A stretch of DNA of 64,000 nucleotides from DAIQNV01 sp038748775 (GCA_038748775.1 JBCDIT010000018.1:5383-69382), one strand, 5' to 3'. Shown: positions 18,716 to 31,073, numbered from the stretch's first letter. Notes: generated by a model from the letters alone, not told the origin. Program-made: numbers and translations.

Positions 18716-18721
18716 TACCAT
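18716..18721 (+). promoter_or_regulatory. Putative -10 hexamer for the 18728 start (leaderless)
   Basis: TACCAT lies 6 bases before the ATG at 18728; no ribosome site is present between them. Confidence 0.4.
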
Positions 18722-18727
18722 CCGCCA

Positions 18728-19959
18728 ATGAGTGAACACGCCGGCAAGCTTCTTGAGATGATCGAATCCACCGTCGTCGCCCACGGCGACGAATTCGGAG
18801 GCTGGACCAAGCTCGACGGGGACGAGCTCAAGGTCTTCGACGGGCGCATCACGCTCCGCGCCCAGGTGCATATACACCCGAAGCCTGACGGCGCGGCGAT
18901 GGCGCAGTGCTCCGTGCTCGCGACGCTGCACGACCACGGCGACGAGGTGCTCAACGGGGGCGTCGTCGGGATCGCCGGGTCCGAGGACGAAGCCCTGACC
19001 TCTGCCGCCCAAACTTGGCTCCACCTGGTCGCCGCGACGATTCGCTCGTTCATCGATGGCCGCGCCGTCACCGGCTGCTCGCACGTGAGCGACGCCCCCG
19101 GCGAGGGCCTCGACGGTTTCGATGGGTACGTCAGCCCCGCCCGCTGGGCGAGCTTCGGCACTCAGCCGCCCGAGTGTCCGGATGGGGCTCCGTGGTTCCG
19201 TTACACACGCGAGGCGTTGGGGCCGGCCCGGTTGCAGATGGTGAAGACCGTCGTGGGCGGGAACACGCCCGATTCCCCGACCGGGTGGCGTCGCCAATTG
19301 GAGTTGAACGATGAGGGACTCACCGTCACGGACACCGACTGGCCGGCGCCTCGTCTCGAAGCACCCGGGTACTGGACCCGTTTCGCGCTCGTCGCCCAGA
19401 CCGACGAGGCGCAGATGGCCGAGCGAGATCGCCTCGACAGGGCGATCGAGTCGTTCGCCACGAAGCTGTCTGCACGCGCCGCTCACGAAGAGATCGAGAA
19501 ACAGATGTCTCTCGAGGGGTACGACCTCGAATTCATCGATGAAATCGGGAGTTTCGCAACGGCGGGGTTCACTCGCGCTTTTTTCACGTCGCGGGGTATG
19601 AACTTCAACTTCGCCCCCACCGTGATCCGCGCCCGCGCGAGCGGAGAAATCGAAGCTGGGGTCCCGCTCGCGTCGCGCCCCGCGTTCTCGCGTGGGATGG
19701 CGTTGCGGCGCGCCTGCTCCCTTCCTTGGACGACGATGCCGCCCAGGCGATCGGGCTGGTCTCGGGCGATGCGAACGCGGCGCTGCAGGCGATGCAAGGA
19801 TCTGGCTCGGACTTCGATCCAACGCAGATCCGATTCGCTTCCAGCATTGTCCCCGAGCGCGGCGCGAGCCAAGAAACCGTGCAGCGCGCGGTGGACATGC
19901 TCCGCGCCGAGATCGGAGCAGCGCAAGGGCCTAGAAAGCCTTGGTGGAAGTTCTGGTGA
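18728..19959 (+). pseudogene. Hypothetical gene with a single frameshift
   Basis: From the ATG at 18728 a protein-like frame of about 310 residues runs to about 19660 and includes FEFIDEIGSF-like and RAFFTSRGMNFNF stretches. After that the frame turns into low-complexity Arg/Ser. The coding signal continues in another frame (V-L-A-W-D-G-V-A-A-R-L-L-P then DDDAAQAIGLVSGDANAAL) and ends KPWWKFW at 19959. One missing base restores a single frame; the run of four G at 19658-19661 is the likeliest place. The full product would be about 410 residues, cytoplasmic and of unknown function. It may be a sequencing error or a real inactivation. Confidence 0.7.
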
Positions 19960-20088
19960 TCCCACACGACGCCTGATCGCAGGGACACCGGCGGCGACAC
20001 GTCCCGGACGACCTGCCGCGGCCACCGCGGACGACTTGGTCGCGGCACGGCGGAACTCGGGCTTGTCCGCGCCGCCCGGGATGGCCGG

Positions 20089-20094
20089 TATCTT
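20089..20094 (+). promoter_or_regulatory. Putative -10 hexamer of the lysR gene (leaderless)
   Basis: TATCTT lies 6 bases before the GTG at 20101. Confidence 0.4.
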
Positions 20095-20100
20095 GAACCG

Positions 20101-20967
20101 GTGGAACTCACCGCCCTGCGTCAACTGCTCGCGATCGCGGAATCCGGCCACATGACCCGGGCCGCCGAGGCGCTGCGCGTCACCCAGCCCACCCTGAGCG
20201 CGATGCTCCGGAGGCTCGAGGGCGAACTGGGCGTCGAACTGTTTCACAGAACCGCCAAGGGTGTCGAGCCGACCGAGGCGGGGATCGCGTTCCTGGAGCA
20301 CGCGGCCGAGGCGGTACGGGCGGCCGACCGGGGGGCCGAGGCGGTGCGGGCGCTCGCCGGGCTGGAGGCCGGGTCGATCCGCGTCGGGGGCGGGGCGACG
20401 GCGATGGGGGCGCTGCTGCCCGAGGTCGTCGGCCGCGTGCGTCGCGAGCACCCAGGCATCCGCTTCACGGCCCGCGAGGCGGGCAGCGCCGTGGTCGCCC
20501 AAGCGGTCAAGGCGGGCGAACTGGACCTGGGCGTTGTGACGTTACCCGCCGACGGTGAAGTCGGCGCAGACCTTTTCACGGTGACGACCATCGACGACGA
20601 GTTGAGGCTGATCGTGCCGCCCGAGCACCGGCTGGCGGGACGAAAGTCGTTCCGTTGGAAAGACGTGGGCGGTGAGCCGGTCGTCGGATTCGAGGCGGGC
20701 AGCGCCGTGCGGGCGGTGATCGACGCAGCGGCGAGGGCGGGGGGCGTGGAGTTGGACGTGGTGGTCGAGCTGCGGAGCACGCAGTCGATCGAACGGATGG
20801 TGGGCGTGGGCGTGGGCGTCGGCTTTGTGAGCAAGCTGGTCTCGCCGGATGCGGGGCTGGCGTGCGCGGACGGGAATCTGATGCGAAGGCTCGCGGTGGT
20901 GAGGCGAGCGGACCGGGTGCCCAGCCCGGCGGTTGAGCTGTTCGAGAAGTGTCTGCTTGACCGATGA
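20101..20967 (+). CDS. LysR-family transcriptional regulator
   Basis: The 288-residue product has a typical winged helix-turn-helix (residues 1-60: ALRQLLAIAESGHMTRAAEA, then TQPTLSAMLRRLEGELGVEL) and a periplasmic-binding-protein-like effector domain. It resembles CysB/OxyR-class regulators in size; the effector is unknown. The gene lies just upstream of acnA on the same strand, with a near-perfect inverted repeat between them. A role in controlling aconitase is therefore likely but inferred. The GTG start follows a TATCTT hexamer by 6 bases. Confidence 0.9.
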   Translation: MELTALRQLLAIAESGHMTRAAEALRVTQPTLSAMLRRLEGELGVELFHRTAKGVEPTEAGIAFLEHAAEAVRAADRGAEAVRALAGLEAGSIRVGGGATAMGALLPEVVGRVRREHPGIRFTAREAGSAVVAQAVKAGELDLGVVTLPADGEVGADLFTVTTIDDELRLIVPPEHRLAGRKSFRWKDVGGEPVVGFEAGSAVRAVIDAAARAGGVELDVVVELRSTQSIERMVGVGVGVGFVSKLVSPDAGLACADGNLMRRLAVVRRADRVPSPAVELFEKCLLDR

Positions 20968-20971
20968 CGTA

Positions 20972-21010
20972 CATTGATAACATCTATGTTTTTTGTCATT
21001 GTCATCAATG
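20972..21010. promoter_or_regulatory. Inverted repeat between lysR and acnA (candidate operator)
   Basis: CATTGATAACA (20972-20982) and TGTCATCAATG (21000-21010) form 11-base arms with 10 matches around an AT-rich centre. The site lies 55 bp before the acnA start. Its AT content is unlike the surroundings. It may be the LysR operator or, less likely, a weak terminator for lysR. Confidence 0.6.
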
Positions 21011-21065
21011 CGACTAATGACTCACCGGAGCCGATGATTGCATCGATCCCAAGGAGGTCCGCCCG

Positions 21066-23839
<2,774 letters not shown>

Positions 23840-23843
<4 letters not shown>

Positions 23844-24541
23844 TTGACCTACGGCTCTCACCCGATGAGATTCAGCTCGACGCAGAACTCTCGACGCTTG
23901 GATTCACGATCCTGTGGGTACGATGGGGCCTGTTGACCCCCGAGCGCCTATATGAGGTGCGTCGCAGGTACGCCAGTGATCTTGTCGCGTGGGAGCAGCA
24001 CAACGCGAAGCTGAATGAGCTGCTCGAGAGCGATCGGCACGAGGAGTATGACAACGAACCGATCGTCGATCCGCCCGACTCGGCGAAGTACGTCCGCTGG
24101 GTGACCTACGACTGGCTCAAAGAGCACGCGGACGGGCTCACGGACGAGCAACTCGATCAACTGCTCTTCCTGTGCCGGAGCAGTTGGGCGTGGGACATCG
24201 CTGACCTGTACGCGAAGCTCGTCAACAGCGTTGTCCTGTTGCTCACTGATGACCAGTTCGAACGAGTGTGCACGCTGCTGCTTGCCCACGGGCGCGACGA
24301 AACTGTCGGGAAGTCGAGCGTGCGACGACGGCTCTGGCGAGTCGAGTGGGACACCGACGTGCGAGATCAGGTTCTTGAGTACCTCGCCGGGAGCGAGCAG
24401 GCGAGCATCGTCAATCTGAACTGGAAGACAGAACTCTCGATCGAAGACCTCCAGGCCTTCGCGACGCGGGGCTCAACCAAGTCCGTGCGAGTGATGGCCG
24501 CACGATTTCTAGATCGACGACTCCGTTCCGAAGGAACTTGA
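23840..24541 (+). CDS. Hypothetical protein coupled to acnA
   Basis: The GTG at 23840 overlaps the acnA stop (GTGA), so this 233-residue protein is probably translated from the same message. It is helical and acidic, with many Trp and Leu residues (RLYEVRRRYASDLVAWEQHN; DQLLFLCRSSWAWDIADLY). No membrane segment, signal or catalytic motif is seen and no family is recognised. The last third (SIEDLQAFATRGSTKSVRVM) suggests a short HEAT-like helical pair. Its link to aconitase is only positional. Confidence 0.7.
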
Positions 24542-24772
24542 ACGCGTCGGCGTGCCGAAGCGCTCCGCCGATTTGCTCGTTCGTTCTCATTTCATCTGCT
24601 CATCTGTCGTTTTGCGGAGTCCAGACAGGCCCCGACACGGCACAACGGCCCCCCTGACGCTCTGGCTCGTCGGCCGCGGAGGTGTGTTGCACAACACCGG
24701 ATCGCGGCTGGAACTACGAAGCGTGATCGAAGCGCCGCTCGACAGCGCGGCATCTTCATGAGACAATCCGAC

Positions 24773-25084
24773 ATGAGCCTCTTGAACTTCCGAACCGTCT
24801 GCGGCGCCGCGTGCCTCATCGGGGGCGCGTTCATGTTTGGATGGAACGCGTGCATCGCGTTGCCGACGATTTTGGTCGGGATGCTCTTCATCATGTCCGC
24901 CGCGGTGGCGACGCCTTCGACACAGTTCATGATGCCTCGGATGCCTCAGATCTTTACGCCGTTCCGACCATGGAACCCAGGAAAGGAAGCTGAGGACCAC
25001 CTGCGCACCGAGAAGCGTGCACGCGAAGAGATGCGCAAGACCGACGAGCGGCTCTTGAAGTCGAGAGGTCGCTCGCGTCGGTAG
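24773..25084 (+). CDS. Small two-helix membrane protein
   Basis: The 103-residue product has two adjoining hydrophobic helices (about residues 8-45) and a charged cytoplasmic tail rich in Lys, Arg and Glu (EKRAREEMRKTDERLLKS). The family is unknown. The ATG at 24773 is preceded by GACAAT with a 5-base gap, similar to other starts here; an ATG at 24758 is also possible. The 231 bases before it show no other coding signal. Confidence 0.6.
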   Translation: MSLLNFRTVCGAACLIGGAFMFGWNACIALPTILVGMLFIMSAAVATPSTQFMMPRMPQIFTPFRPWNPGKEAEDHLRTEKRAREEMRKTDERLLKSRGRSRR

Positions 25085-25114
25085 CGCTAGGAGCGCGGAC
25101 CCGAAGATCATCGG

Positions 25115-26362
25115 TCACTCTTCGAGTTCGGTCTCTTCGTCCGGCGCTGAATGATCGAAGCCCACGCGCTTGTTCGGCGCGTACGAGCCGGCCCTTCGTA
25201 TCGAGCCCTTACCGTACCGTTCGGTGATCGCGTCGGTCGCTTTGTCGAGCGACCGCTTCGCCTCGGTGCGCTCGGTGTCATCGGCGAACAAGCCGGGCTG
25301 GGCCGCTGCGGCGGACGCGTCGGAAAGGTGCGTCGCCGTGACACCGATCAGTCGGATAGATCGGAATCCAGCCGGTTCCTTGCACCAGGCATCGAAAAGC
25401 TCTCGGGACGCCCGAGCGAGCGCGTCGGTCGTGTCCGTCGGCCCGTCGAGCATCACGGAGCGGGTGACGGTCTGGAAGTCGCCGAAGCGGATCTTGACGG
25501 TCACACCCCCGAACGAGCGAGCGTGCTTGCGGGCGCGCCTCGCCACCGCCTCTGCTTGCGCCAGCATCACGGCCCGCACCTCGTCCGGATCGGTCAGGTT
25601 CTCCCCGAAGGTCTGCTCGTGCCCGATCGTCTTGGCCTCGCGATCGGGCGTGACCGGCCGGTCGTCGTCGCCCCGTGAGAGTGCCGCGAGATGAGCCCCG
25701 AACGACCCGAGCTTCGAGACGAGCACCGCTTCTGGATACTCGCGGATATCGCCGATGGTGCGGAGCCCGAGTTTGGCGAGAGCCTTCTCCGCCGCCGGAC
25801 CTACGCCCCAGAGTCTCGTCACCGGGAGTGGGTCGAGCACGTCGTGCACCCGGCCCGGCTCGATGATGGTCAGCCCATCGGGCTTCTCGAGATCAGACGC
25901 GAGCTTGGCCAAGAACTTGTTGGGAGCGACGCCGACCGAGACGGTCAGGCCGGTCTCGTCTTTGACGCGAGCCTTGATCCGCGCCGCGAGATCTGGAGCG
26001 GGCCCGAGCAGTTGGGTTGAACCGCCGACGTCGAGGAACGCTTCATCTATAGATATCGGTTGTACCAATGGCGTGAAGTCGTCGTAGATGGCAAAGACGC
26101 GATCCGAAAGCTCGCGGTATCGCCCACCCCGAGGCTTCACGACGACCGCATGCGGGCAGAGCCTTAGCGCTACAGCCGTGGGCATCGCCGATCGACACCC
26201 GAATATGCGCGCTTCATAGCTAGCAGCCGCGACAACGCCTCGCCGTCCTCGCCCACCCACCAACAAGGGTTTTCCGCGCAGATCTGAGTTGTCGAGCTGC
26301 TCCACCGACGCAAAGAAGGCATCGAGATCAGCGTGCAGAATCGCTCTAGATTCAGAGTCCAT
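25115..26362 (-). CDS. dinB: DNA polymerase IV (Y-family)
   Basis: DinB copies past DNA lesions with low fidelity. The 415-residue product has the Y-family catalytic acids: Asp12 in HADLDAFFASVEQ, and Asp106 and Glu107 in PISIDEAFLDV. The thumb helix-hairpin-helix (VTRLWGVGPAAEKALAKLGL) and the little-finger domain follow. The C-terminus is acidic (DEETELEE) and carries no clear beta-clamp motif at the extreme end; QPGLFADD about 60 residues earlier may serve instead. No LexA box could be recognised, but a short hairpin lies 52 bp upstream. Confidence 0.94.
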   Translation of the reverse strand: MDSESRAILHADLDAFFASVEQLDNSDLRGKPLLVGGRGRRGVVAAASYEARIFGCRSAMPTAVALRLCPHAVVVKPRGGRYRELSDRVFAIYDDFTPLVQPISIDEAFLDVGGSTQLLGPAPDLAARIKARVKDETGLTVSVGVAPNKFLAKLASDLEKPDGLTIIEPGRVHDVLDPLPVTRLWGVGPAAEKALAKLGLRTIGDIREYPEAVLVSKLGSFGAHLAALSRGDDDRPVTPDREAKTIGHEQTFGENLTDPDEVRAVMLAQAEAVARRARKHARSFGGVTVKIRFGDFQTVTRSVMLDGPTDTTDALARASRELFDAWCKEPAGFRSIRLIGVTATHLSDASAAAAQPGLFADDTERTEAKRSLDKATDAITERYGKGSIRRAGSYAPNKRVGFDHSAPDEETELEE

Positions 26363-26413
26363 GGCTTACGAAAGACTTCGTGGTTTGCAACAATTCCGTC
26401 TCGGTCGCCCTCG

Positions 26414-26430
26414 CCCAGGTACACCCTGGG
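26414..26430. repeat. Short inverted repeat upstream of dinB
   Basis: CCCAGG (26414-26419) and CCTGGG (26425-26430) are separated by TACAC. The position, about 52-68 bp before the dinB start, would suit an operator, but a 6-bp repeat in GC-rich DNA can arise by chance. Confidence 0.25.
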
Positions 26431-26585
26431 GTCGTATCGGTCCTCCGATGGGTTGTCAGACCCACAGAGCTAAGGAAGCGACCCAAGACACGTGGCATCT
26501 GGATAGAAACCATTGAAATCGGTCCCCCCTGTGTCGATACCCCCACAAAGGTGAGTTCGCAACTGACACGAGGGATCGACTACAG

Positions 26586-27557
26586 ATGAACACGTTTGCC
26601 TTCTCCGGCGCCGGTATCGCCGACCCGCTTCAGAGCGGACCCTTCGCCTCCATTGTCCGTCTCGCCCGGCGCCTTTTCGACGTCCCGGTCGCGATGGTCA
26701 CGCTCGACGGCACCAACACCGCCGAGCAAACCCCTTGGGCGACGGCTGACGTCCGGTCTCATCCCGATGCGTGGGCGAAGCTCCAGTACCACGACGTCTG
26801 CGCCGCGTTACCCGGGCTCACCGCCTTCGCCGCCGCGGCCCTCCGGTCTGCGGATGGCGCGATCATCGGGTCGCTATCGATCGCGACTTCGGACTCGCGC
26901 GAGTTCACTCCGGAAGACCTCCAGCACCTCGACGACCTCGCGGCGCTGGCGGCCTTGCGGTTCCAGGCCGGCGCCGCGGCGGCGGTTCAAGCCGAACTGC
27001 TCGAGGTGGCGCACCATGAACACCGGCGTTCGTTGCACGATGCGCTCACCGGTGTTCTGAACCGGGCCGGGATTTCCGCGGTGCTCGATTCCGCCCTTGC
27101 CTCCGGGCGAACGAGCGAGGGTGTCACCGTTGTCGTGACCGATGTCGATCGCTTCAAGACCATCAACGACACGCTGGGCCACGCGGCAGGCGACGACGTG
27201 ATCAAGGCGGTCGCGTCGCGACTCAACGCGGCGACCCGCGACCGCGACGCGGTCGGGCGCCTCGGCGGCGACGAGTTCTTGATGGTGCTCAGCGGTTGCG
27301 GCGATCAGCAACTCGCAGAACAAGTGGCCGGTCGCATGTTCGAGTCGATCCGGGCCAACCCGATCCGCCTGCGCCGCGAATCGAGCCCGAAGGACGCGCA
27401 CGTCACGCTCAGTATGGGCGTCGCAGTCATCCCCGCCGGAATAGCGTGCCGTCCGGAGGACGCGCTCGAGCTCGCCGATCAGGCGATGTACGTGGCCAAG
27501 CGTGCGGGCCGTGACCAAATCAGCGTCGTCGTGGCGCCGAAGGTCGACGCCGCGTAA
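26586..27557 (+). CDS. GAF-like/GGDEF diguanylate cyclase
   Basis: The 323-residue cytoplasmic protein has an N-terminal GAF-like sensor (about 15-140, FDVPVAMVTLDG and IIGSLSIATSDSREFTPED). A GGDEF domain follows with an intact active site at about residues 226-230 (VGRLGGDEFLMVL) and the substrate loop DVDRFKTINDTLGH. It should make cyclic di-GMP. The GAF domain is short and lacks obvious cysteine ligands, so the signal is unknown. No EAL domain is present. The gene stands alone, and the start follows a weak GAGGGA. Confidence 0.93.
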   Translation: MNTFAFSGAGIADPLQSGPFASIVRLARRLFDVPVAMVTLDGTNTAEQTPWATADVRSHPDAWAKLQYHDVCAALPGLTAFAAAALRSADGAIIGSLSIATSDSREFTPEDLQHLDDLAALAALRFQAGAAAAVQAELLEVAHHEHRRSLHDALTGVLNRAGISAVLDSALASGRTSEGVTVVVTDVDRFKTINDTLGHAAGDDVIKAVASRLNAATRDRDAVGRLGGDEFLMVLSGCGDQQLAEQVAGRMFESIRANPIRLRRESSPKDAHVTLSMGVAVIPAGIACRPEDALELADQAMYVAKRAGRDQISVVVAPKVDAA

Positions 27558-27627
27558 ATCGACTCACCGTTGACTCGGAGGGAATGCGGGTCGCTCTCTA
27601 CCGGGAGCGTCCCGTTGTTGGCACCGC

Positions 27628-27921
27628 TCAGGGGCAGCCAGCGAGGGACTCGACGATGAACGCGTCGATGTCCGCGAGGTTGGAGACGCCGAAGGGCTCG
27701 ACGAGGTCCTCGATCGAACAGGGTGGCGGGACGTACGGAGCGCCCGAGTTTGAGACGGTGACGTCACCGACGCCATCGATGACCTCCACCGAGAACACCG
27801 CTTCGATCACTGCGTTCGACGCGCCGCTCGGGCGATACGAGCCTGGGCACCCCGAAGCCGGCACCCAGCCTTTCTCCGAAGCGACGATGGGGCGTAGATA
27901 TCTTGATCGCGGTCCGATCAA
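27628..27921 (-). pseudogene. Remnant of a dockerin-tagged protein
   Basis: This minus-strand frame ends in a C-terminal tag of the type that dominates the later half of the window: C-S-I-E-D-L-V-E-P-F-G-V-S-N-L-A-D-I-D-A-F-I followed by L-A-G-C-P and a stop. Only one repeat is present instead of two. About 40 residues before it read like a beta-rich protein end (EAVFSVEVIDGVGDVTVSNS). There is no signal peptide and no credible start, and the upper end abuts the promoter of the histidine kinase. It is best read as the tail of a deleted gene. Confidence 0.6.
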
Positions 27922-27989
27922 GCTCGATCAAGGCACTCGAACCACGCCTCTATCGACCTTGCCCAGCTTCGCGCCGAGGCCTCCTCGGA

Positions 27990-27995
27990 TACTGT
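27990..27995 (+). promoter_or_regulatory. Putative -10 hexamer of the FHA kinase (leaderless)
   Basis: TACTGT lies 6 bases before the ATG at 28002 and supports that start over one 99 bases upstream. Confidence 0.45.
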
Positions 27996-28001
27996 TCCGG
28001 C

Positions 28002-29831
28002 ATGCTCCTCCGCCTTTCCATCATCGAGGGCCCCGACGCGCCCAAGCACCTCACGCTCCCCGCTGATGAGCCCCAGCTCATCGGGCGTTCGTCCGAGGCC
28101 CTACCGATCTCCGACACGACCGTGTCGCGCCGGCACGCCGAACTGACGCCCGACGAGGGCAAGTGGTACGTCCGCGATCTGCAATCGCAGAACAACACCT
28201 ACCTCAACGGGCGGCGGATCATCGGACGAACCGAGATCAACGAGGACGACGAGATCCGCGTCGGCTCCACCGTCATCCGCGTCGGCGAGGCGAAACAGAA
28301 GAACATCGACCTCGTGCAGGTCATGGACGAAGGCTCGCTCGACACCGACATCGAGCACGTTCTCCGATCCGACGATCCCGATGAATACCCCTCGTCTCTC
28401 GCCGACTCGGTCGCGTTGGCCGAGCCCGAGCCCAGCCGAGCCGCGGCCGATCACCTGCGGATTATCTATGAGGTCACTCGGATCACGACGCGGCTCACCG
28501 ATCGCCAGCGGCTGCTCGAACAGGTGATGGAGCTTGTGTTCGACGAGTTCGAGCCGGAGCGTGGGCTCATCATGCTCGTCCCGAAGGACGCCCCGACGCG
28601 AGCCGATCGCCTGCGTCCCCAGGAGATCGACCCCGAGAACATCCCGGCGACGGGGGACATCCCGCTGGTCGGGGCGCTCGCCGGAGGCGTGGAGCTTGAG
28701 CCGGCGGTCATCCGGTACGCCCACCCCCCCACCACCGAGAGCGACGAGGACGAACGTCGGATCCAGATCAGCCGCACCATTCTTAATCACGTTGTGAAAC
28801 AGGCCGAGGGCGTGCTCAGCTCCAACGCGCAAACCGACCCCCGGTTCCGATCGGGCGACTCGGTGACCAGGTACAACATCCGCTCCGCGGTGTGCAGCCC
28901 GATCCGCTTCGGCGACCGTGTGTTCGGCGCGATCTACATCGATAGCTCGATCGCGAACTACACCTATACCGAACAGCAGCTCGCTTTGCTCAACGCGGTC
29001 GGCCAGCACACGGCGCTGGCGCTCGCCAACGCTGAGCAGACCGCCAAGCAGTTGCACGCCGAACGCCTCGCCGCGATCGGCGAGACGGTGGCCGGCCTCA
29101 GTCACAGCATCAAGAACATCTTGCAAGGTCTTCGGGGTGGCGCCGACGTCGTCGAGATGGGCCTCCAGAAGGACGACCTCAAGCTCGCGACCGGCGGCTG
29201 GGACATCCTGAAGCGAAACCTCGACCGCATCGTCGGCCTCACGATGAACATGCTGACGTTCAGTCGCCAGAGGCACGTCGATATCACGCTCACCAAGCTC
29301 GGCTCGCTGATCGAAGAGTGCGCTCAGCTCCTTGAAAACCCGGCTTCCGAGAAAGGCTGCGCGATCATTGTCGATGTCGACACCGAGATGCCCCCGGTCC
29401 CGATGGACCCCGACCTGATGCACCAGGCGTTGATGAACCTGATGACCAACGCGATCGATGCGGTCGCCCAGGGTGCGGGCATCGTCACCGTTCGCGCGTT
29501 CTACCACGAGCCCGGGATCGAAAACCCCAAGCTCAAGAGCCCCACCATCGAGCTCATCGTCGCCGACAACGGGCCGGGCATCCCCAAGGGCCAGCTCAAC
29601 CGGATCTTCGAACCGTTCCACACCACCAAGGGCCTACGCGGCACCGGGCTCGGGCTGGCCGTGACGCGGCGGATCGTGACCGACCACCAGGGACGCATCC
29701 GCGTCGAGACCGCCGAGGGCAAGGGCACCGTCATGCGGATCCTGTTGCCCGCCGACCTCGACGGCCAGATCGACCCCAGCGCCACCACGGAAACGGCCCT
29801 GCGAGAGGTCGACGCGCTCGACGAGGTGTAG
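28002..29831 (+). CDS. FHA-GAF sensor histidine kinase
   Basis: The 609-residue soluble protein has an FHA domain (about 1-100: LIGRSSEALPISDTTVSRRH, QSQNNTYLNGRRI), a GAF domain (about 150-350) and a kinase core. The probable phospho-acceptor is His368 in GLSHSIKNIL. The ATP-binding domain shows LMNLMTNAIDAV, VADNGPGIP and GTGLGLAVTRRI. FHA domains bind phosphothreonine, so it may join Ser/Thr and two-component signalling. No response regulator is adjacent. No membrane segment is seen, which suggests an intracellular signal. Confidence 0.92.
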   Translation: MLLRLSIIEGPDAPKHLTLPADEPQLIGRSSEALPISDTTVSRRHAELTPDEGKWYVRDLQSQNNTYLNGRRIIGRTEINEDDEIRVGSTVIRVGEAKQKNIDLVQVMDEGSLDTDIEHVLRSDDPDEYPSSLADSVALAEPEPSRAAADHLRIIYEVTRITTRLTDRQRLLEQVMELVFDEFEPERGLIMLVPKDAPTRADRLRPQEIDPENIPATGDIPLVGALAGGVELEPAVIRYAHPPTTESDEDERRIQISRTILNHVVKQAEGVLSSNAQTDPRFRSGDSVTRYNIRSAVCSPIRFGDRVFGAIYIDSSIANYTYTEQQLALLNAVGQHTALALANAEQTAKQLHAERLAAIGETVAGLSHSIKNILQGLRGGADVVEMGLQKDDLKLATGGWDILKRNLDRIVGLTMNMLTFSRQRHVDITLTKLGSLIEECAQLLENPASEKGCAIIVDVDTEMPPVPMDPDLMHQALMNLMTNAIDAVAQGAGIVTVRAFYHEPGIENPKLKSPTIELIVADNGPGIPKGQLNRIFEPFHTTKGLRGTGLGLAVTRRIVTDHQGRIRVETAEGKGTVMRILLPADLDGQIDPSATTETALREVDALDEV

Positions 29832-29991
29832 CGCCCGGGCCGATTCGATCGATTCCTTGAAACGGACCCCGGGTAGCCGGTACTGTCTTCTTGGGCGGAA
29901 ACGGTCACGGGATTTGAGAAGCCATCAGAACTTGAAGCGCGAACGGCTGGCGCGATCGCTGTGCGTGTGGGCCGTGCGGGAAGAAAGGTAG

Positions 29992-30120
29992 CATGATCCT
30001 CCGGTCGATCTGTTCATCGGCGACTTTCTCGCCGGCGACGAGCACGCCGATCTGGACGGAGACCGGCGCATCGACCTCAGCGACATCGATGCGTTTATCG
30101 CATCGTTCACCGGCATGTAA
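29992..30120 (+). pseudogene. Dockerin remnant with canonical calcium loop
   Basis: After an in-frame stop at 29989, the plus strand reads D-L-F-I-G-D-F-L-A-G-D, then ADLDGDRRIDLSDIDAFIAS, F-T-G-M and a stop at 30118. The second repeat keeps D-x-D-x-D-x-x-I-D-x-x-D, the calcium-loop spacing of true dockerins, unlike the complete genes nearby. There is no start or body, so it is a decayed 3' end. It ends 4 bases before a terminator that serves the convergent gene. Confidence 0.6.
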
Positions 30121-30124
30121 AAAC

Positions 30125-30154
30125 GCACACGGCACCGAAACCGGTGCCGTGTGC
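30125..30154 (-). terminator. Rho-independent terminator of the 30187-30804 gene
   Basis: A perfect 13-bp stem (GCACACGGCACCG with its complement) has a 4-base loop. On the minus strand it is followed by GTTTTT within a few bases. It ends 33 bp after the stop of the PEP-CTERM-like gene. Confidence 0.85.
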
Positions 30155-30186
30155 CTTCGTTCGTTCAAAGAGAAGCGTGGTCCGGA

Positions 30187-30804
30187 TCAGGCCATGCGGC
30201 GACGGTGCGAGCCAACGACCAGCAGACCGAGCCCAGCGAGCGCCGAACCGGTCGGGAGCGGGACGAAGGTCATGAGCAGGTTGTCAACGCCGAAGGTGCC
30301 GCCACCGTTGTGGATCTCAACGGCGCGAACGCCCAGGCTGGTCTGGAAGTCGTCGGACGACCAACGACGAAGCTCAAGACCGCTGCCACCCGGGGCGCCG
30401 ATAAGGAAGCTCTGCGTGCTGCCGTCGATGAGGATGAGGTGGACGTGGATGTCTTGGTCGTTGCGGCGAACGACATCAAAGTCGAGCGAGCCGAAGTGAC
30501 CGGTCGCGGCTTCAATGCGGAGCGACGCCTGAGCGAGACTCGTGCCCAGCGAGGCCGAAACGAGAGCGATCTCGTCGTCGGGAAAGAAGCGGCTGAGATC
30601 GGTCGCGACCGGGTCGGTCGAACTCACGAACGCGTTGTCGAGCTCACCCGAGAACACGACATTCTGCGTCGACACGAACTGATCGGTGATGATCGTGCCG
30701 TCGGCGACGGAATCAAAGTCGAGCTGCACCGAGGCAGCCGAGGCAGCCGAGGCAGCCGAGGCGGCGCCGCACAATGCTGCGATCGAAGCGATTTGAACTC
30801 GCAT
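30187..30804 (-). CDS. PEP-CTERM-like exported protein, paralogue 1
   Basis: The 205-residue product has a signal peptide rich in Ala-Ser repeats, a beta-rich body and a C-terminal sorting-type tail: P-L-P-T-G-S-A-L-A-G-L-G-L-L-V-V-G followed by H-R-R-R. This is the PEP-CTERM plan of short proline motif, hydrophobic helix and Arg cluster. Body motifs such as VRRNDQDIHVHL and EIHNGGGTFGVDNLL are shared with the protein at 34850-35461. GGAGTGGAG precedes the ATG at 30804. It is probably membrane-anchored or processed by an exosortase-like enzyme not seen here. The function is unknown. Confidence 0.8.
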   Translation of the reverse strand: MRVQIASIAALCGAASAASAASAASVQLDFDSVADGTIITDQFVSTQNVVFSGELDNAFVSSTDPVATDLSRFFPDDEIALVSASLGTSLAQASLRIEAATGHFGSLDFDVVRRNDQDIHVHLILIDGSTQSFLIGAPGGSGLELRRWSSDDFQTSLGVRAVEIHNGGGTFGVDNLLMTFVPLPTGSALAGLGLLVVGSHRRRMA

Positions 30805-31073
30805 CACTACTCCACTCCTCTCAGGCTCAGCAGACGATCGCCCACTGGCACAGTTCCTCAAGGAGTATCCCTGCATCAGGCTCTTACCACAAGCTTGATA
30901 CTCGCGTCACTGCCTTTTTTATGGCCATTCACCGGAACCGATCCCTCTAGTGTGAATCTGGGTACTTTTTTATACACCGGTGAGTTCACACAGAATTCTG
31001 ATTTCCGCGACCCTCTCACCGGTAATGGTGGAGAAGATCTGCTTCCTACCACAGCACAAACATGCTATTCCCG

